From positions 1 through 64,000 of the forward strand of contig NZ_LIVV01000011.1 in NCBI RefSeq assembly GCF_001905825.1: DNA of 64,000 bases. The letters are read 5' to 3'. The stretch comes from Streptomyces sp. CB02009 (GTDB taxonomy: Bacteria; Actinomycetota; Actinomycetes; Streptomycetales; Streptomycetaceae). The position numbers were made by a program, and so were the translations under genes. Of the stretch, positions 23,624 to 37,292 are shown piece after piece (position 1 is the first letter of the stretch; each line of letters opens with the position of its first letter). Under the pieces are notes generated by a model, which did no database searches, had not been told where the DNA came from, and saw only the letters and a list, made by a program, of their open reading frames with translations.

Positions 23624-25771
23624 GTGAGCACCAAGGATCTCGTTCCCTCGCCCGTGGGCCCCGTCGACGTCGAGCAGGCCGAGGCCGCGCTCGTCGAGCG
23701 CTATCCGCGTCTCGTCCGCATCGCCTACCTCGTGCTGCCGCCGTCGCTCGGCCGCAACCGCCGGGTGCTGACCGCGCACGCGCTCGTCCAGCGTTCGCTG
23801 CCCCGCCGCCGGGTCGCGGGTCCGTCCGTGCCGGAGCCGCGGCTCGCGGAGGACGCGGTCGATCCCGGGTACGCGTACGTACGGAGCGAGGTGCTGCGGC
23901 AGGCGCTGGTCGCGGGGCTGCCGCTGCGGCGCCTGGCGCTGCCGAGCCGGGCGCAGTTCCCGCCGCTGCTGCCGCACGTGTGGGGGCTGCGGCTGTTCCC
24001 CCGGGTGGGGGGCGCGGACGAACTCGCCCTGGACCAGCGGCTGTCCCGGCTGTCCGGGCCGGGCCGGGCGGCGTACGTCCTGCGGGGCCTGGAGCGCCAG
24101 GGCGACGCGGAGGTCCTGCGGGTGCTCGCGGCGGCGGGCGTGGCGGACCCGGCGGCGGCACTGGCGGAGGCGGACGCGCTGGACGACGCCCCTGAGCTTC
24201 CGGGCGAGGGGCCGGGCGGGGCGCTTGCGCAGGCCGGGGTGCTTCCGCCCGGCGGGGTGCTTCCGCCCGGCGGGGGCGGGGCGGGCCCCGAGGGCGGGGC
24301 CGCCGCCGAGCCGGGGGGACCCGGCCGGAGCGGTGCCGGGGGCGCGGGCGGCGACCGGCCGGGGCCCGACGCGGCCGGTCGCCCGGACCTCCCGGGCCAC
24401 GGTGGACCCGGCCCGCGTCGCAGCGGTGCCGCCCTGCTCGAGTCCGACGAGTTCGACCCCTGCGCCCTGCAGGCGCGGCCCACCGACCTGCTGCGGCGGC
24501 GGCAGCACGCGCGGGCCGGGATCGTCGCCGTCGCCGCGCTGCTCGTGTGCGGGGCGCTGCTCGGGCTGCCCGGGGACGGTTGGGGCAGAAACGGTGCTGC
24601 CGCTCCTTCGTACGCCCGCAATCCCGCCGCCGAGGCCGCGCTCGATCCCGGGGCCCTCAAGCGGGTCGACCCGGCCGTCTGGCCCGCGTCCACCCGGCAG
24701 GACTTCTCCGTGTGGCCGGCGCGCGGTGCGCTCACCGGGGACCGCGCGCTGCTGCGGCGGGCACTCGCCGTGTGGGCGCGGCCCGGCGCGTCCGTGCGCT
24801 CGTCCGCCACGCCCGGGACGCCGGTCGGGCCGCCCATGGGGCCGCCCCAGCTGCTGTTCGCCGGGGAGGTCGACGGGGCCAGGGTGGTGATCCTCCACGA
24901 CGGACTGCGGGCCGTGCGGTACGCGGAGCCCGTCGGGGGCACGGCCGGTGCCGCGCTCGACTTCGCGCGGACCGACGGCGCCGACGCCGTCGGCTCGGCC
25001 GCGCTCGTGCTGTCCCGCGCGGCCGGCAACGTCCGCTATCTGACGGCTCCCTGGGTGCGGGAGACCTCGGTGCGGGATCTCCTGGCGCCCGGCGAGGACG
25101 CGAGGCAGCTGGGCCGCGACGCCGTCGGGGTGACCGAGCCGATGACGAGTCCCGCGCTCGCGAAGGGCTGCACGCGCTGGAACACCCTTCAGGTGCGGGA
25201 CGGTTCGGGGTTCCGGATGCTCGCGGACCTCGGGGAGCTCGCGCCCGCCCGGCTGCTCTGGGGGCCGCCCGCCGCACCCGCCGACGCCACGGGCCCCGAG
25301 GCGCGCGAGGCCTGGGCGCGGACCGCGTGCCAGCTGTCGGCGGTGCGGGCGCACGGCGTGCGGTCGGTGAACGCCTGGCGGTTCGCCCGGCAGCCGCTGC
25401 CCGAGGGCGCCGGGAGCGGCACCTGGTTGTGCACCCGCGCGGAGACCTGGCGCGGCACGGGCAGCCGGGTCCTCGCCCAGTTCCTGGTTCCTTCGCCGTC
25501 CGTGCCCGCCGCGCTCGCGGCGCGTTCCGAGGGGTCGCCCGCCTGCGGTGTGCGCGATCCCCGGGTGCTGGCCGGGGTGCTCTGGCAGGCGCCCGGCGGC
25601 GGCTGGTACGTGCTGGCCGCCGGGAGTCCGGACTTCACGGCCCTGGAGACCTCCGGCGGGGTGAAGGGCCGGTCCGACGGTCCCCTGTTGGCCGTGAAGG
25701 CCGCGGCGGGTGCCCGCGCCGACCTCGCCGGCACCCTGCCGGAAGGCACGCGGGTGCGTGCGCTGAGGTGA
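23624..25771 (+). CDS. Large membrane protein with degenerate sigma-factor-like N-terminus
   Basis: A 715-aa protein starting at a GTG. Residues about 14-60 (ALVERYPRLVRIAYLVLPPS, HALVQRSLPR) resemble region 2 of an ECF sigma factor, and residues about 125-190 (LDQRLSRLSGPGRAAYVLR, then EVLRVLAAAGVADPAAAL) resemble region 4, though the DNA-contact residues look eroded. A Pro/Gly-rich linker leads to one membrane helix at about 296-315 (AGIVAVAALLVCGALLGLPG) and an outside domain of about 390 residues without recognised motif. No ribosome site is clear. The sigma resemblance is my reading and could be chance similarity of Leu/Arg-rich helices. Confidence 0.75.
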   Translation: MSTKDLVPSPVGPVDVEQAEAALVERYPRLVRIAYLVLPPSLGRNRRVLTAHALVQRSLPRRRVAGPSVPEPRLAEDAVDPGYAYVRSEVLRQALVAGLPLRRLALPSRAQFPPLLPHVWGLRLFPRVGGADELALDQRLSRLSGPGRAAYVLRGLERQGDAEVLRVLAAAGVADPAAALAEADALDDAPELPGEGPGGALAQAGVLPPGGVLPPGGGGAGPEGGAAAEPGGPGRSGAGGAGGDRPGPDAAGRPDLPGHGGPGPRRSGAALLESDEFDPCALQARPTDLLRRRQHARAGIVAVAALLVCGALLGLPGDGWGRNGAAAPSYARNPAAEAALDPGALKRVDPAVWPASTRQDFSVWPARGALTGDRALLRRALAVWARPGASVRSSATPGTPVGPPMGPPQLLFAGEVDGARVVILHDGLRAVRYAEPVGGTAGAALDFARTDGADAVGSAALVLSRAAGNVRYLTAPWVRETSVRDLLAPGEDARQLGRDAVGVTEPMTSPALAKGCTRWNTLQVRDGSGFRMLADLGELAPARLLWGPPAAPADATGPEAREAWARTACQLSAVRAHGVRSVNAWRFARQPLPEGAGSGTWLCTRAETWRGTGSRVLAQFLVPSPSVPAALAARSEGSPACGVRDPRVLAGVLWQAPGGGWYVLAAGSPDFTALETSGGVKGRSDGPLLAVKAAAGARADLAGTLPEGTRVRALR

Positions 25772-25874
25772 GGTCGGAGCCGGTCCCGGGAGCTGGGGAG
25801 CGCCCCTCCCCGCAGGTCAAAAAGACCGTGCACACCTCTGTTGCCACCGCGCTACCCCTCAGTACATTGACGCC

Positions 25875-26759
25875 ATGTCTAATACGCAGCCTGCACCGGT
25901 GGCGTCGGAGCACGTCGAGCTCAAGGCCCGGAAGGTCTCCTTCGACTGGGAGGAGACTCCGCTCCACTGGGTACCCGGCGATCCCTTCACCACGCACACG
26001 ATCAACGTGCTGCACCTGCTGCTCCCGGCCGGCGAGCGCTGGTTCGTGCACGTCTACCAGCAGGCGCTGCCGTACATCACCGACGACCGGCTGCGCGCGG
26101 ACGTCATCGGCTTCATCGGCCAGGAGGCCATCCACTCCCAGGCCCACGACGACGTCCTGCCCCACCTCAGGGAGCAGGGCCTCGACCCGACCCCGTACAC
26201 CGCGCAGGTCGACTGGTTCTTCGAGAAGCTCCTCGGGGACCGGACCCTGCCGCCGGGCCGGCCGCGCCGCTGGTGGCTGATGGAGCGGGTCGCGATGATC
26301 GCCGCGATCGAGCACTACACCGCCTTCCTCGGCAACTGGGTGCTGAACGCCGACGAGCTCGACCGGGTCGGCGCCGACCCCACCATGCTCGACCTGCTGC
26401 GCTGGCACGGGGCGGAGGAGGTCGAGCACCGCTCGGTCGCCTTCGAGCTGTTCATGCACCTCGACGGCGGCTACCGGCGCCGCGCCCGCACCTGGGCGCT
26501 CGCGTTCTCCGCGCTCGTCTTCCTCTGGCAGCGGGGCGTCCGCTTCTTCATGGAGAACGACCCCACCCTCCTCGACGGCAAGGCCTCCCTCGGCCAGTTC
26601 GTCCGCAAGGGCCGGCAGGGCGTGCTGCCCTCCACCCCGGACATGCTGCGCTCGATCCCCCGCTACCTGAGCCGCGCCTACCACCCCTCCCAGGAGGGGG
26701 ACACCGCACAGGCGATGGCCTACCTGGCCTCCTCGCCCGGCGCCAACGGAGGCCACTGA
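25875..26759 (+). CDS. PF10118 'metal-dependent hydrolase', ferritin-like diiron candidate
   Basis: A 294-aa helical protein of the family annotated as metal-dependent hydrolase (PF10118). Conserved ligands form a diiron-like pattern: GQEAIHSQAHDD (ExxH), IAAIEHYTAF, and GAEEVEHRSVAFE (ExxEH), spread over helices as in ferritin-like oxygenases. It has no signal peptide, although hydrophobic helices near ALAFSALVFLWQRG may touch the membrane. The next gene, a flavin/[2Fe-2S] reductase, overlaps its stop (TGATG), which fits an electron donor for a diiron oxygenase better than a hydrolase. Substrate unknown; fatty or lipid-like substrates are possible. Confidence 0.85.
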   Translation: MSNTQPAPVASEHVELKARKVSFDWEETPLHWVPGDPFTTHTINVLHLLLPAGERWFVHVYQQALPYITDDRLRADVIGFIGQEAIHSQAHDDVLPHLREQGLDPTPYTAQVDWFFEKLLGDRTLPPGRPRRWWLMERVAMIAAIEHYTAFLGNWVLNADELDRVGADPTMLDLLRWHGAEEVEHRSVAFELFMHLDGGYRRRARTWALAFSALVFLWQRGVRFFMENDPTLLDGKASLGQFVRKGRQGVLPSTPDMLRSIPRYLSRAYHPSQEGDTAQAMAYLASSPGANGGH

Positions 26760-27826
26760 TGCCCCGGTTCACCACCGTCGCCCTCGTCGCCGGGGCCGCA
26801 CTGCTCGTCCGCCGCGCCGTCCGCAGCCGGATGACGAGCGCCCCGCTGTGGCCCATGCCCGCCCTCGACGAACCCGTCTCCGGGTACGGCCGGGGCAGCA
26901 CCGTCCCCCGCAAGGCCCGCGTCACCGCACGCACCACCCGGGCCGACGGGGTCGTCGAACTGCGCCTGGAGGGACGCGGGTTGCCCGCCTGGCAGCCCGG
27001 CGCGCACATCGACCTCGTCCTGCCCTCCGGGCTCGTCCGGCAGTACTCGCTCTGCGGCGACCCGGCCGACCCCGCCGCGTACACCGTGGCGACCCGGCTG
27101 ATCGAGACCGGGCAGGGCGGCCGGGGCGGCTCGCGCGAGGTCCACGAACAGCTCCACGAGGGCGTGGAGATCGAGATCCGGGGACCGCGCAACCGCTTCC
27201 CGCTCGTCGACTCCCCCGCGTACGTCTTCGTCGCCGGCGGCATCGGCATCACGCCGGTCCTGCCGATGCTGCGCGCCGCCGAGGCGGCCGGGGCGGACTG
27301 GCGGCTCGTGTACTGCGGCCGCAGCCGCGCCACCATGCCGTACCTGGCGGAGATCGAGTCCCTCGGCCGCGCCGGGGACCGGGTGACCGTCGTCGCCGAG
27401 GACGAGACCGGCTACCCCGACCTGGGCTTCCTCGCCGGGGTACCGGCCGGGACCCCCGTCTACTGCTGCGGCCCCGACGGGCTCATGGACGCCGTGGCGG
27501 CGGCGATGCCGGAGGGCGCGGCGCCGCGCGTCGAGCGCTTCTCGGCCGCCGCGACGACCGGCGGCACGGCCTTCGAGGTCGAGCTGCGCCGCTCGGGGCG
27601 CACGGTGCGGGTGGCCGCGGACCAGTCGGTCCTCGCGGCGGTGCGCGAAGAGGTCCCGGGCCTCATGTACTCCTGCCGGCAGGGCTTCTGCGGGACGTGC
27701 CGGCAGCGGGTCCTGGAGGGCGCGGTCGACCACCGGGACGAGCTGCTCACCGATGCCGAGCGGGACGACTCGATGCTGATCTGCGTCTCGCGCTGCGCGG
27801 GAGAGCGGCTCGTCCTCGACCTCTGA
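26759..27826 (+). CDS. Flavin-dependent ferredoxin-type oxidoreductase (FNR + [2Fe-2S])
   Basis: A 355-aa PDR/VanB-type reductase. Order: short N-terminal hydrophobic stretch, flavin domain (VRQYSLCGDPAD, the RxYS motif), NAD(P) domain (VAGGIGITPVLPML, YCCGPDGLMDAV) and a C-terminal plant-type [2Fe-2S] domain with ligands in SCRQGFCGTC and the distal Cys in LICVSRC. It would pass electrons from NAD(P)H to the diiron-like protein encoded just upstream. The ATG at 26759 overlaps the previous stop by one base, so the two are cotranslated. Confidence 0.93.
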   Translation: MPRFTTVALVAGAALLVRRAVRSRMTSAPLWPMPALDEPVSGYGRGSTVPRKARVTARTTRADGVVELRLEGRGLPAWQPGAHIDLVLPSGLVRQYSLCGDPADPAAYTVATRLIETGQGGRGGSREVHEQLHEGVEIEIRGPRNRFPLVDSPAYVFVAGGIGITPVLPMLRAAEAAGADWRLVYCGRSRATMPYLAEIESLGRAGDRVTVVAEDETGYPDLGFLAGVPAGTPVYCCGPDGLMDAVAAAMPEGAAPRVERFSAAATTGGTAFEVELRRSGRTVRVAADQSVLAAVREEVPGLMYSCRQGFCGTCRQRVLEGAVDHRDELLTDAERDDSMLICVSRCAGERLVLDL

Positions 27827-27847
27827 GGGCCGGCGGGCGGGACACCA

Positions 27848-28342
27848 CTACGGCAGGACCAGCCAGTCGAGGGCCAGCGCGGCGAGGAGGCCTCCCACCA
27901 GGAGCCAGGTGCCGAGCCGCGTACGGCCGTTGCGGGAGAGCTCGATCACGACCCCGCAGAGGATCATCGCGAGTCCGTACACCCCCACGACCAGGACGGA
28001 GGTGCGGCTCGCGAGGCGGATCACCAGGACGACGGCCATCGCGACGAGCAGCACGGAGGCGACGGCGACGCGGATGCGACGGGCCTGCTTGGGCGTGAGG
28101 CCGTCGGCGTCTGCGTCCTCGTCCTCGTCCTCGTCTTCGTCCGACTCGTCGAGGTCGTCGTCTTCTTCGGCCTCGTCGTCCTCGTCACGGTCGTCCGCCG
28201 CTTCCCGGGCGGCCTCGGCCGCGGCCGTCCCGCGGCCCTCGGCGGGGGCCTCCTCGCGTACGGCGTCGGGCTCTTCGGCCTCGGGGGCCTCCGGGGCCTC
28301 GGTGGCCTTGACGGCCGGGGTTTCCTGGTCGGAAGCGCTCAT
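27848..28342 (-). CDS. Membrane protein with acidic N-terminal tail
   Basis: A 164-aa protein. The first 80 residues are disordered and strongly acidic, ending in a run of Asp/Glu (DLDESDEDEDEDEDADAD). Three membrane helices follow after TPKQARRIRVA (VASVLLVAMAVVLVIRL, VLVVGVYGLAMILCGVVI, LGTWLLVGGLLAALALDWL). The membrane part matches DUF3017-like small actinobacterial proteins in size, but I am not certain of the family. It sits between the reductase and TetR genes, divergent from the latter. Function unknown. Confidence 0.82.
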   Translation of the reverse strand: MSASDQETPAVKATEAPEAPEAEEPDAVREEAPAEGRGTAAAEAAREAADDRDEDDEAEEDDDLDESDEDEDEDEDADADGLTPKQARRIRVAVASVLLVAMAVVLVIRLASRTSVLVVGVYGLAMILCGVVIELSRNGRTRLGTWLLVGGLLAALALDWLVLP

Positions 28343-28379
28343 GGGGCAGGAGCGTATCGGACGACGTTAGGCTGTTCGT

Positions 28380-29132
28380 ATGACGACCGGGGTACGCCGC
28401 AGGATGGGCGTCGAGGAGCGCAAGCAGCAGCTGATCGGGGTGGCCCTCGAACTCTTCAGCCACCGCTCTCCCGACGAGGTCTCCATCGACGAGATCGCCG
28501 CGGCCGCGGGGATCTCGCGGCCGCTGGTCTACCACTACTTCCCCGGCAAGCAGAGCCTCTACGAGGCCGCCCTCCGGCGCGCGGCCGACGAGTTGGCGGC
28601 CAGGTTCGTGGAACCGCCGCAGGGTCCGCTGGGGGCGCGGCTGCTGCGGGTGATGGGCCGCTTCTTCGACTTCGTCGACGACCACGGGCCCGGGTTCGCG
28701 GCGCTGATGCGGGGCGGTCCCGCGGTGGGCTCCTCCACGACGAACGCGATGATCGACGAGGTGCGGCAGGCCGCGTACGTGCAGATCCTCGCCCATCTCC
28801 AGGTCGAGAAGCCCTCGGCGAGGCTCGAGTTGGTCGTGCGTTCCTGGGTGTCGCTCGCCGAGTCGACGGCCCTGATCTGGCTGGACGGCCGCCGGGTCCC
28901 GCGCGCCGAGCTGGAGTTGCAGCTCGTGCACGACTTCGGGGCGCTCGCCGCGGTGAGTGCCGCGTACGACGCGGACATGGCGGAGATCCTGGTCGGCATC
29001 CTGGCCGACGAGCCGGCCGACGGCCCCTTCGGGGAGCTGGTGGCCCGGCTCGTCGCGCTGGTGCCGGCCGTGTCGCCCGAGGCTCCCGCCGTACCGTCCG
29101 TCCCCTCCGTACCCGATCAGCGCTTGCGGTAG
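28380..29132 (+). CDS. TetR-family transcriptional regulator
   Basis: A 250-aa regulator with an N-terminal TetR helix-turn-helix (VSIDEIAAAAGISRPLVYHYFPGKQSLYEAAL, in the usual order) and an all-helical ligand domain ending in a Pro/Val-rich tail. It is close to the diiron-reductase pair and may control it, but no operator palindrome is evident in the 37-base gap upstream. The 3' end overlaps the converging tautomerase gene by 16 bases. Confidence 0.92.
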   Translation: MTTGVRRRMGVEERKQQLIGVALELFSHRSPDEVSIDEIAAAAGISRPLVYHYFPGKQSLYEAALRRAADELAARFVEPPQGPLGARLLRVMGRFFDFVDDHGPGFAALMRGGPAVGSSTTNAMIDEVRQAAYVQILAHLQVEKPSARLELVVRSWVSLAESTALIWLDGRRVPRAELELQLVHDFGALAAVSAAYDADMAEILVGILADEPADGPFGELVARLVALVPAVSPEAPAVPSVPSVPDQRLR

Positions 29133-29449
29133 GACGATTCGAGGTCGCGGATCTCGACGGACAGCCGGACGCCCTCCGGCGTCCCGAGGAATCGCGGCAG
29201 CAGGTCGAGGACGGCCTTGGAGAGGCGCGCCTTGACCTCGTCCGTGCGGCCGAAGAGCAGCGCGATCTCGACGTGGACCAGGGCGTCCCCGGTCGAGCCG
29301 TCCCCGACGACCGCTTCGTCGACCTCGCGGAACCGGGTCTTGCAGGCGTCGAGCGCCGTGTCGACCGTCGTGACGACGAGCGGGTGCAGGGCGAGGGCGA
29401 AGCCGCGCCGGTCGAGGGGCGCGGAGTGGTCGACGGTGATCTGCGGCAT
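29117..29449 (-). CDS. 5-carboxymethyl-2-hydroxymuconate isomerase family protein
   Basis: A 110-aa tautomerase-fold protein beginning MPQITVDHSAPLDRRGF. After removal of Met the N-terminal proline would be the catalytic base, as in CHMI and 4-oxalocrotonate tautomerase. The family pattern FREVDEAVVGDG and VHVEIALLFGR is present. CHMI acts in homoprotocatechuate breakdown, but no other gene of that pathway is in the window, so the true substrate is open. Confidence 0.88.
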   Translation of the reverse strand: MPQITVDHSAPLDRRGFALALHPLVVTTVDTALDACKTRFREVDEAVVGDGSTGDALVHVEIALLFGRTDEVKARLSKAVLDLLPRFLGTPEGVRLSVEIRDLESSYRKR

Positions 29450-29514
29450 GGGGCACTCCCGGCCAGGAGGGATACGGCTTTCGGATGTCTGGCCACAGCC
29501 TTACGGTGATCGTC

Positions 29515-30046
29515 ATGACGGCACAAGTGACCTTCCGGCAGGCGGACGCCGGTGACGCGGACCTGCTGGTGGACCTGTACGACGGCGCGGCCCGGTGGAT
29601 GCTGCGGAGCGGGATCGACCAGTGGAAGCCCGGTGGGAAGAGCGCCGAGCACTTCCGCGAGCGGGTCGGCGCCGGCGAGGTGTGGCTGGCGTCGCACGGC
29701 GGCCTGGCCGTCGGCGCGTACGAGTTGTGGTGGGCGGACGAGCAGGCCTGGGGCCCGCAGCCGCCGGTCGCCGGGTACGTCCACCGGCTGATGACGGACC
29801 GGCGTTCCGCGCCCGCCGGGACCGGACGGGAGCTGCTCGCGCACGCGGAGGGCCGTGTCGCGGCCGGTGGGCGGTCGGTCGCCCGGCTGGACTGCTTGTC
29901 GAACAACCCGCGGCTCCGTACGTACTACGAGGCCGCGGGGTACCGTGCCGTCGGCGAGGAGCCGGGAAAGCTCGCCGCCGACGGCACGCGCTACGGGGTG
30001 ACCCTGATGGAGCGGTCGCTCACCCCGGGTCCTGCGGGTGGGGCCG

Positions 30047-30060
<14 letters not shown>
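29515..30060 (+). CDS. GNAT-family N-acetyltransferase
   Basis: A 181-aa GNAT protein: VTFRQADAGDADLLVDLY at the start, acetyl-CoA region around YVHRLMTDRRSAPAGTGRELLAHAE, and LDCLSNNPRLRTYYEAAGYRAVGEE, the typical C-terminal GNAT pattern. I start at ATG 29515; ATG 29485 is ten codons upstream with a GGAGG 14 bases before it and cannot be excluded. Its stop overlaps the converging pullulanase gene by 14 bases. Substrate unknown. Confidence 0.88.
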
Positions 30061-35347
<5,287 letters not shown>

Positions 35348-35384
35348 GGGGGTGCTCCCTGGAGGAGGGACGAGTGTACGGATA

Positions 35385-35414
35385 CGGGTGCGGGTGCGGG
35401 TGCGGGTACGGGTG
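35385..35414. repeat. Hexanucleotide repeat before pulA
   Basis: Five tandem copies of CGGGTG (one is CGGGTA) fill 35385-35414 in the gap between the amylase stop and the pulA start. The run is non-coding here, but similar G/T-rich repeats occur inside genes near 45.8 and 47.5 kb. Confidence 0.85.
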
Positions 35415-35416
35415 GG

Positions 35417-35442
35417 AGGGCCGCCCCGGGTGGGGCGGCCCT
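35417..35442 (-). terminator. Amylase terminator or attenuating hairpin
   Basis: AGGGCCGCCCC (35417-35427) pairs perfectly with 35432-35442, loop GGGT. It lies 16 bases after the amylase stop (minus strand) and before pulA, so it would end or reduce read-through into pulA. Confidence 0.75.
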
Positions 35443-35457
35443 GGAGGGGTGGGGAGG

Positions 35458-37170
35458 TCAGCTGCGGAAGGTGTCGTTCACGGCGATCTGGCCGGAGGCG
35501 GGGACGGTCGCGGTGCGGTTGGCGCCGGACTCCCAGGTGACGTTCCCGGCGGCGTCCTTGCGGAGGTACTTGTACTCGAAGGCCGTTCCGGCGGGCAGCG
35601 CGACCGTGCGCTTCCAGACGGGGTATGTCGCCGGGTCGAGCTTCAGGGCGGCGGCCGGGGACCAGTTGCCGAGTTCGGCGCGGTTGCCGGTGACGTAGAT
35701 GTCCTGGCCGGGCACGGTGGTGGCGGTGGCGTTGAAGGACGCGCCCGAGGTGGCGGGCGGGGTCGTCGGCGGCGTGGTCGTGCCGGAGCCGCAGTTCGTC
35801 GCGTTCACGTGCAGGGCCAGGGCGGTGTTGGCGCCGAGGGTGGCGGTGAACTGGCCGGACCCGTTCACCGTCACGGGGGTGTTCGACTGGACGTCGCAGT
35901 AGGTGCCGGCGGGCAGCGAGGTCTGGAAGGTGCGGGTGAGCGTCGAGGTCTCGTGGTTGATGGCCACGTACGCCTTGGTGCCGCGGCCGAACGCGATCGC
36001 GTTGCCGCCGTTGTCCCACCAGCCGGTGACGGCCTGGCCGCGCGCGGTGTTGCGGAAGGCGACCATGGAGGAGATCTCGCGCCAGGCGTGCTGGCACTTC
36101 CAGCCGTCGGTGTAACAGGCGTTGACCTGGCCGTTGTTGGGCGGGCCCGCGTCCTTGTCGGTCCACTCGTAGCCGGAGTGGACGTCCGGGGAGCCGTAGG
36201 GCCAGGCGAGCATGAAGACGGAGGCGAGGGTGTAGTTCGCGCCGTCCTTGTAGGAGAGGGTGTCGCCGCCGCGCTCGGTGTCGTGGTTGTCGACGAAGAC
36301 GCCGGACTGGCCGGATGCCATGTAGCCCCAGGCCTCGCCGAAGTTCTTGAGGTAGGCGAGCTTCTCGTTCTGCAGGACGCGCTTGAGGTCGCGGGCGTAG
36401 CGGAACTCCTGGACGTCTCCGCTGCCGAGGTACTCGCTCGGGGAGACGGCCTCGCCGGCGCCGTGGATGGCCTCCAGCTTCCAGTACACGCCGGGGTTGG
36501 TGAGCCGCGACTTGACGTTGGCGAGGTCGGCGGCCGGCATGTGCTTGGCGGCGTCGACGCGGAAGCCGTCGACGCCGAGGGAGAGCAGGTCGTTGAGGTA
36601 GCCGGCTATCTTCCCGCGGACGTAGTCCTCGCCGGTGTCGAGGTCGGGGAGCTGGACCAGTTCGCAGTTCTGGACGTTGCCCCGGTCCTGGTAGTTGGAG
36701 ATCGTCGCGCGGCAGTCGTCCATGTCGGAACCGGAGTACAGGCCCGGGTAGTCGTACTTGGAGAACGGGGTCCCGCCCGTTCCCGTACCGGAGCCGTTCG
36801 CCATGTGGTTGATGACGGAGTCGGCGACGACCTTGACGCCGGCCGCGTGGCAGGTGTCGATCATGTTCTTGAAGGCGGTGCGGTCGCCGAGACGTCCGGC
36901 GATCTTGTAGCTGACGGGCTGGTACGAGGTCCACCACTGGCCGCCCTGGAGGTGTTCCTGGGGCGGGGAGACCTGGACGTATCCGTATCCGGCGGGGCCG
37001 AGGCGGTCGGTGCACTCCCGGGCGATCGAGGCGAAGTTCCACTCGAACATCACCGCGGTGACGTCCTTCTCGCCGGGCGGGGCGGCCTGGGCCGGGGCGT
37101 TTCCCGTGACGGCCACAGCGGCGGCTCCCGCCACGAGGGCGAGTGCAGCGGCCACGGTTCTGCTGGCCAT
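35458..37170 (-). CDS. Secreted alpha-amylase with C-terminal starch-binding domain
   Basis: A 570-aa extracellular GH13 alpha-amylase. Signal peptide MASRTVAAALALVAGAAAVAV ... AQA, start at ATG 37170 four bases after AGGAGG. Catalytic regions: VVADSVINHM, nucleophile Asp206 in GFRVDAAKH, the acid Glu in WKLEAIHG or nearby, and FVDNHDTERGG. The barrel is followed by the C-terminal beta domain, a Thr/Pro linker (TTTPPTTPPATSG) and a CBM20 starch-binding domain (last 95 residues, YVTGNRAELGNWSP). It starts starch breakdown feeding the mal system. Regulated probably by a LacI-family repressor through the palindrome at 37203-37223. Confidence 0.96.
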   Translation of the reverse strand: MASRTVAAALALVAGAAAVAVTGNAPAQAAPPGEKDVTAVMFEWNFASIARECTDRLGPAGYGYVQVSPPQEHLQGGQWWTSYQPVSYKIAGRLGDRTAFKNMIDTCHAAGVKVVADSVINHMANGSGTGTGGTPFSKYDYPGLYSGSDMDDCRATISNYQDRGNVQNCELVQLPDLDTGEDYVRGKIAGYLNDLLSLGVDGFRVDAAKHMPAADLANVKSRLTNPGVYWKLEAIHGAGEAVSPSEYLGSGDVQEFRYARDLKRVLQNEKLAYLKNFGEAWGYMASGQSGVFVDNHDTERGGDTLSYKDGANYTLASVFMLAWPYGSPDVHSGYEWTDKDAGPPNNGQVNACYTDGWKCQHAWREISSMVAFRNTARGQAVTGWWDNGGNAIAFGRGTKAYVAINHETSTLTRTFQTSLPAGTYCDVQSNTPVTVNGSGQFTATLGANTALALHVNATNCGSGTTTPPTTPPATSGASFNATATTVPGQDIYVTGNRAELGNWSPAAALKLDPATYPVWKRTVALPAGTAFEYKYLRKDAAGNVTWESGANRTATVPASGQIAVNDTFRS

Positions 37171-37202
37171 GATTCCTCCTGCTGACTTCACTGTCGCAAG
37201 AA

Positions 37203-37223
37203 GTTGCCGAAAGGTTCAGCAAC
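37203..37223. promoter_or_regulatory. Operator palindrome in the amylase leader
   Basis: Read on the minus strand, GTTGCTGAA-CCT-TTCGGCAAC is a 9-bp inverted repeat with one mismatch, located between the -10 element and the ribosome site of the amylase gene. LacI-family proteins bind such palindromes; the adjacent lacI gene is the first candidate. Confidence 0.6.
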
Positions 37224-37237
37224 TGTTTTCAGCCGTG

Positions 37238-37266
37238 ACCGTACGAGTGCCCCGACGCCCGGTCAA
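37238..37266 (-). promoter_or_regulatory. Amylase promoter
   Basis: On the minus strand TTGACC (37266-37261) and TACGGT (37243-37238) are separated by exactly 17 bases, close to the sigma-HrdB consensus. Upstream, CTTGCG/GCAAC-type repeats at about 37281-37310 may be further operator half-sites. Confidence 0.65.
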
Positions 37267-37292
37267 CCCTCCGGACACCGCAACGCAAGTTG

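Noticed and set aside
19124..25354. A 2076-codon open frame on the minus strand
   Set aside because: It runs antisense or out of frame through several well-supported genes; such long shadow frames arise from high GC. Only the PepSY and the Met/His-rich genes are real in this strand here.
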